NCBI GenBank assembly: GCA_030595765.1
Contig: JAUVCJ010000088.1
Span: forward strand, 1 to 8,764
Reading direction: 5' to 3'
Length of the DNA stretch: 8,764 nt
From: Thermoplasmatota archaeon
GTDB lineage: Archaea; Thermoplasmatota; Thermoplasmata; GCA-020350865; JAUVCJ01
The notes under the pieces: model-generated
Told to the model about the DNA's origin: nothing
Seen by the model: the letters and a program-made list of their open reading frames with translations, nothing else
The model's database searches: none
In this document: piece after piece, positions 6,475-8,764 of the stretch
How positions within the stretch are numbered: position 1 is the first letter of the stretch
How the letters are laid out: each line of letters starts with the position of its first letter
Program-made: the position numbers and the translations under genes

Positions 6475-6649
6475 TGCGTGAGGGTTTTCTTGTATGCTCG
6501 ACTAGTAAATCTCCCGCTTTCTTATAACCCGTTGCATATAAATCCCATTGGTCAGGAGCAGAATTAAAACAGGCATTATGCCGCCAATCCCCATCTGATT
6601 TGAACAATTTATCGCCCTTTTTCGGCCAAGGTATTGAGTTGTCAACCAT
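6416..6649 (-). pseudogene. Truncated gene, N-terminal remnant of a hypothetical protein family
   Basis: The 77-residue frame starts MVDNSIPWPKKGDKLFKSDG and continues with DWRHNACFN, DQWDLYATGYKKAGDLLVEH. From memory, this resembles the first 50-60 residues of a bacterial and archaeal hypothetical family of roughly 250 residues or more (pattern WPK.G..LF ... W..NAC ... YA.GYKKA.DLLVEH, usually followed by a FLVYPI-like stretch). After DLLVEH the sequence becomes doubtful and stops soon, so most of the protein is missing. The start is intact, with AAGGAG 7 bases before the ATG. The likeness breaks down close to the perfect hairpin at 6460-6492, which may mark the damage point. Function is unknown. 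A short intact protein is the alternative reading. Confidence 0.5.
6460..6492. repeat. Perfect 15-bp inverted repeat, terminator-like hairpin
   Basis: Bases 6460-6474 (CAAGAAAACCCTCAC) are the exact reverse complement of 6478-6492, with loop TGC. On either strand an A-rich arm, a GC-rich stem (CCCTCAC/GTGAGGG) and a TTTTCTTG arm follow each other. This is the layout of a bidirectional Rho-independent terminator of bacterial type. It lies inside the truncated gene at 6416-6649 rather than at a clean gene end, so it may be a scar or acquired DNA. Confidence 0.85.
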
Positions 6650-6656
6650 AACCTCA

Positions 6657-6662
6657 CTCCTT
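6657..6662 (-). promoter_or_regulatory. Shine-Dalgarno of the truncated gene
   Basis: On the minus strand AAGGAG lies 7 bases before the ATG at 6649. It shows that this start was functional and that the damage is at the 3' end. Confidence 0.6.
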
Positions 6663-6731
6663 CACACCCGTTTTAATTTGCCTCAAGGCATTCAACTACT
6701 GAAGAGGGTAGATATTTTAGAGTATAAAACA

Positions 6732-7709
6732 TCAGGGCTCAGCAGATGAATTCTGGAACAGCACACGTTTTAAACCCTCACGGATCTCAATCGGTATGAA
6801 CGCTACCTTGAATTTTCTCTCACCAAAGACCATTTTTCCAACAACCATCAGTCCCTTCTGCCTCAGCACACCGATCGTGGACAAGGATTTGTCCTCCTCC
6901 CAGAAGAGGTTCATATCATCATCGTAGTCCTTAAGCTGGCCATATTTCACAACACCATCGCTTTTTAGGCAGTACGTCAGTGCTTCCCTGGACCGTTCTG
7001 GCAATTCTGAGAGTACTTGAGGGAGGTCATTTACAATTTTATTCTCGATCTCCCGGACTTTTTCCTTTTTAAGTCTCTCTTTCAAGCCATAATGGTTACA
7101 CATCCAATCTATCCAATGATACGGATACTTGTTTAGTATTGACCGTAAAGAAGAACTCTTGCGCAATCGAATGTCTTCAAATCTCTTAAGCTCTCTATCC
7201 TCATAGGCACTAAAAAGAACCGCGGGATCCAATATAAGTGGCGATGTTGACATCTGAAATACACCGGCGAAACGATAATGATCGTCAAAGGGATGGATCC
7301 TGCCAGTTATCACGGAGTTTGGAGATACGGAACCTGCACTGCGTATTTTTACCTTATAGACCTCGCCTATCTTCATATCCTTGATCTTTAAAAACAAACC
7401 TTTTTTTGAAATAACGATGAATTCGGAGCGGATAACGTTCTTCATCTGTAAAACGTTCTCTTTCATCTCAGGGCTCAAACCAGGCATGTTCTCTGCAAAT
7501 TCTTCTGCAATGGTCATGCCAGTTTCCGGAAGTACTTTTTCAAACAAAAGCCATGCAAGAAAATTGTTGCGCCAGATTTCATTGGGTAGTTCCCAGTCCC
7601 TTTCAGGGAAGTCCTCTATGTATTTCTCGAACAGTTCCTCTGATCGTTTGCCATAACATTTATCCGCATACTCAAAAATTGCCTGGTTTATGTTATTCTC
7701 ATCAATCAT
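6732..7709 (-). CDS. Uncharacterised protein, possible C-terminal winged-helix region
   Basis: I do not recognise a named family. With the ATG at 7709 it has 325 residues (a GTG at 7718 would add three). The N-terminal half (about 1-145) is acidic and helical, then beta-rich. The pattern WRNNFLAWLLFE, GMTIAEEF, LSPEMKENVLQMKNVIRSEF, KGLFLKIKDMKIGEVYKV and ITGRIHPFDDHYRFAG recalls an uncharacterised domain found in bacterial and archaeal proteins, some fused to metal-binding tails. No cysteine cluster is present here. Residues about 215-310 (ELPERSREALTYCLKSDGV, STIGVLRQKGLMVVGKM, KFKVAFIPIEIR) could form a winged-helix unit, which would suggest DNA or protein binding. No signal peptide or membrane segment is seen. 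A TATA-like box lies about 22 bases before the ATG, and a 28-base repeat lies just beyond it. Confidence 0.85.
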   Translation of the reverse strand: MIDENNINQAIFEYADKCYGKRSEELFEKYIEDFPERDWELPNEIWRNNFLAWLLFEKVLPETGMTIAEEFAENMPGLSPEMKENVLQMKNVIRSEFIVISKKGLFLKIKDMKIGEVYKVKIRSAGSVSPNSVITGRIHPFDDHYRFAGVFQMSTSPLILDPAVLFSAYEDRELKRFEDIRLRKSSSLRSILNKYPYHWIDWMCNHYGLKERLKKEKVREIENKIVNDLPQVLSELPERSREALTYCLKSDGVVKYGQLKDYDDDMNLFWEEDKSLSTIGVLRQKGLMVVGKMVFGERKFKVAFIPIEIREGLKRVLFQNSSAEP

Positions 7710-7726
7710 CTCAACCACAACCTCAA

Positions 7727-7735
7727 CTTTTTATT
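7727..7735 (-). promoter_or_regulatory. Possible TATA box of the 325-residue gene
   Basis: On the minus strand AATAAAAAG is centred 22 bases before ATG 7709. A GAGGT at 7720-7724 is 10 bases from that ATG and 1 base from the GTG at 7718, so neither spacing is ideal. A short or absent leader with the ATG as start fits best. Confidence 0.35.
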
Positions 7736-7736
7736 C

Positions 7737-7764
7737 CCGGTTTCACTTAACGGCTGGCTGGTAT
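7737..7764. repeat. 28-base direct repeat copy 1
   Basis: Matches 8462-8489 at 25 of 28 positions, with the shared core TTTCACTYAACGGCTGGCWG. It lies next to the probable TATA box of the minus-strand gene starting at 7709. Possible readings are a shared upstream element, a dispersed repeat or the scar of a mobile element. Confidence 0.7.
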
Positions 7765-7817
7765 CTGAAATGCCGGGCTGAAGGCGAGGGTTTTCGGCCG
7801 GAGCACACATAGAGTAT

Positions 7818-7847
7818 AGTGACAGATATGTCTTGTTAAGTGACAGA
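7818..7847 (+). repeat. AGTGACAGA direct repeats, possible element-end remnant
   Basis: AGTGACAGA occurs at 7818-7826 and again at 7839-7847, a 21-base period (two helical turns). The second copy is preceded by GTTA, giving GTTAAGTGA at 7835-7843. This is the inverse of TCACTTAAC at 7743-7751 inside the 28-base repeat. Two sites on one DNA face could bind a regulator. Multiple short repeats of this kind are also seen at ends of some insertion sequences. No transposase frame is convincing nearby. Confidence 0.3.
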
Positions 7848-7938
7848 GCCCAAGGTGAGGTAAGGAAAACCTGGGTTTCCGTGGAGTTGGTGCACAAGAA
7901 ATTCGGATTAGCTACATTCGGGCCATCTTTCTTTCGTT

Positions 7939-8385
7939 TCATAGTCCCAGACCTCCGCATTTTTCACAGAAATATTGCCCCCTTGTTTGGCAATATCCAT
8001 CTTCACCCAGTGTGATGATTTTTCCGCACTTTGCACACTTTGTTGGGTCATATTTGGGGGGGTCCGCAAGTTTTTCAAAGTTATACTCGTTAGTTCCATA
8101 CCATACATATATTTCAGTTTCAAAATCCTTCCTACACTTTGGACATTCTTTCCAATCGCCTTTATGCCCTTCATTATAATGATACGAACATAGTGTATAT
8201 CTGTCATGGTTTCGATAGCAACAATTTCGGGTATAAGAGAACATGACATACTGGTCTGCATCATCACAAATCCACTGACCGCAACATTCAGTTGTTATCA
8301 GTTTACCAGTGTTTCCACAGAGTCCACAACGAGGGCGACCCTTAGAAGAGTTATCTACCTTCTGCTCTTTTCTTTGTGTCATCAT
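7939..8385 (-). CDS. Cysteine-rich probable zinc-binding protein
   Basis: A 148-residue protein with several metal-ligand pairs: Cys20/Cys23, Cys34/Cys35/Cys40, Cys55/Cys56/His60, Cys66/His69/His74, Cys81/Cys84, Cys117/Cys120 and Cys140/Cys143. These would suit three or four structural zinc sites. The first part (CGLCGN, ECCGQWICDDADQYVMFS, RNCCYRNHDRYTLCSYHYNE) and the middle (DWKECPKCRKDFETEIYVWY) look strongly constrained. From memory, I believe close relatives occur widely in bacteria as an uncharacterised family. The start chosen is ATG 8385, 5 bases after GGTGG; GTG 8394 would overlap that site. No membrane segment is present. Role unknown: nucleic-acid binding and protein binding are both possible. 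Its scattered distribution, as recalled, and its setting between repeats suggest horizontal transfer. Confidence 0.85.
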   Translation of the reverse strand: MMTQRKEQKVDNSSKGRPRCGLCGNTGKLITTECCGQWICDDADQYVMFSYTRNCCYRNHDRYTLCSYHYNEGHKGDWKECPKCRKDFETEIYVWYGTNEYNFEKLADPPKYDPTKCAKCGKIITLGEDGYCQTRGQYFCEKCGGLGL

Positions 8386-8390
8386 TGTTC

Positions 8391-8395
8391 CCACC
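8391..8395 (-). promoter_or_regulatory. Shine-Dalgarno deciding the zinc-protein start
   Basis: On the minus strand GGTGG stands 5 bases before ATG 8385, which favours that start over the GTG at 8394 that lies within the site. Confidence 0.5.
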
Positions 8396-8430
8396 GATTA
8401 TCATTTATCGACTAGAATGGAGGCATATCT

Positions 8431-8445
8431 AAGTTTAATATTTTT
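8431..8445 (-). promoter_or_regulatory. Possible promoter of the zinc-protein gene
   Basis: The minus strand reads AAAATATTAAACTT here, an A/T-rich TATA-like stretch about 50 bases before ATG 8385. It would give a leader of roughly 25-30 bases containing the Shine-Dalgarno. A second candidate, CGATAAATGATAAT, lies closer at about 8396-8409. Confidence 0.3.
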
Positions 8446-8461
8446 CCATTGAGGAGCGTGT

Positions 8462-8489
8462 CCGATTTCACTCAACGGCTGGCAGGTAT
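8462..8489. repeat. 28-base direct repeat copy 2
   Basis: Second copy of 7737-7764 with three differences, in the same orientation. It is about 77 bases upstream of the zinc-protein start and roughly 17 bases beyond its likely TATA box. The two copies enclose the zinc-protein gene and the AGTGACAGA repeats, about 700 bases in all. The bases from 8490 to 8630 hold no gene that I can support; a short repeat TGGACTGC occurs twice near 8579 and 8597. Confidence 0.7.
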
Positions 8490-8630
8490 GAGAAGTTTGC
8501 GACCAAAGGGAGCGAAAAGCCAGGAAAAAAATCCTCGAGTTATTTTCTTTCCTCGATCTGATCGGGAGAACCTATGACTGGACTGCACCCGCAAATGGAC
8601 TGCGTGGTTAAAAATGGAACAGGGAAATGA

Positions 8631-8764
8631 TTATTTCTTCTTGGAGGCTTTGCTCTTTGAGGGGGCGGCCTTTGCTTTATTCGCAGCCTTATCCTTCTTC
8701 ACTTTCTTTCCATCTCTCGTTTCTTCTCCGTTCTCTTCTTCTTTCTCCTCTTCCTCTTCTTCCT
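8631..8764 (-). CDS. C-terminal end of a protein with acidic run and Lys/Ala-rich tail
   Basis: Only the last 43 residues are in the window; the gene continues past 8764. The visible part starts with six glutamates, then KEEENGEETRDGKKVKKDK, and ends in an Ala/Lys/Ser tail, KAKAAPSKSKASKKK, before TAA. This is a disordered, first acidic and then strongly basic extension. It resembles tails found on ribosomal proteins, chromatin proteins and some translation factors. The body of the protein is not visible, so no function can be given. On the plus strand it appears as a long pyrimidine-rich tract. The minus strand has TTTTT at about 8610-8614 shortly after the stop, a possible archaeal terminator. 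Confidence 0.75.
   Translation of the reverse strand, partial: EEEEEEKEEENGEETRDGKKVKKDKAANKAKAAPSKSKASKKK

Noticed and set aside
7833..7960. Plus-strand frame starting with ATG-like codon near 7833 as a transposase remnant
   Set aside because: A few residues resemble a transposase start, but there is no catalytic motif and the match is too short to call.
7908..8267. Second minus-strand frame overlapping the zinc protein
   Set aside because: The cysteine-pair frame is clearly the coding one; this frame lacks any constrained pattern.

Overview
The window looks like a piece of a euryarchaeal chromosome. The evidence is an archaeal-type Nop5 (core protein of C/D-box sRNPs), a deoxyhypusine-synthase family protein, a FANCM/Hef-type helicase that begins with a PCNA-binding peptide, and start regions of archaeal style. 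In several of these a TATA-like box sits about 26 bases before the start codon; other genes have a short Shine-Dalgarno instead. I cannot place the organism more finely from sequence alone.

Left part (1-4550, + strand): nop5, then a PLP-dependent arginine decarboxylase (speA type), then a deoxyhypusine-synthase-like gene. The last two are 33 bases apart and probably co-transcribed. Together they suggest a polyamine module: arginine to agmatine, then an NAD-dependent aminobutyl transfer of uncertain substrate. The DHS-family protein lacks residues typical of true deoxyhypusine synthases. A 58-base repeat, 56/58 identical between copies and folding into a nested dyad, lies upstream of both nop5 and speA. 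It is the most unusual non-coding signal here. A further set of competing inverted repeats precedes the second copy.

Middle part (4551-6250, + strand): a monocistronic SF2 helicase of the Hef/FANCM family. All helicase motifs are present but there is no XPF nuclease half. It has a perfect PIP box at its N-terminus and a hairpin just after its stop.

Right part (6250-8764, - strand): a more accessory-looking region. It holds a truncated gene with an intact start and ribosome binding site, a perfect 15-bp-stem hairpin inside that remnant, a doubtful small membrane ORF, an unrecognised 325-residue protein, a cysteine-rich probable zinc protein, a 28-base direct repeat upstream of each of these last two genes, and the C-terminal end of a protein with an acidic run and a Lys/Ala-rich tail. 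The truncation, repeats and orphan proteins fit a region that has received and lost DNA.

No tRNA, rRNA, CRISPR array or complete insertion sequence was found.
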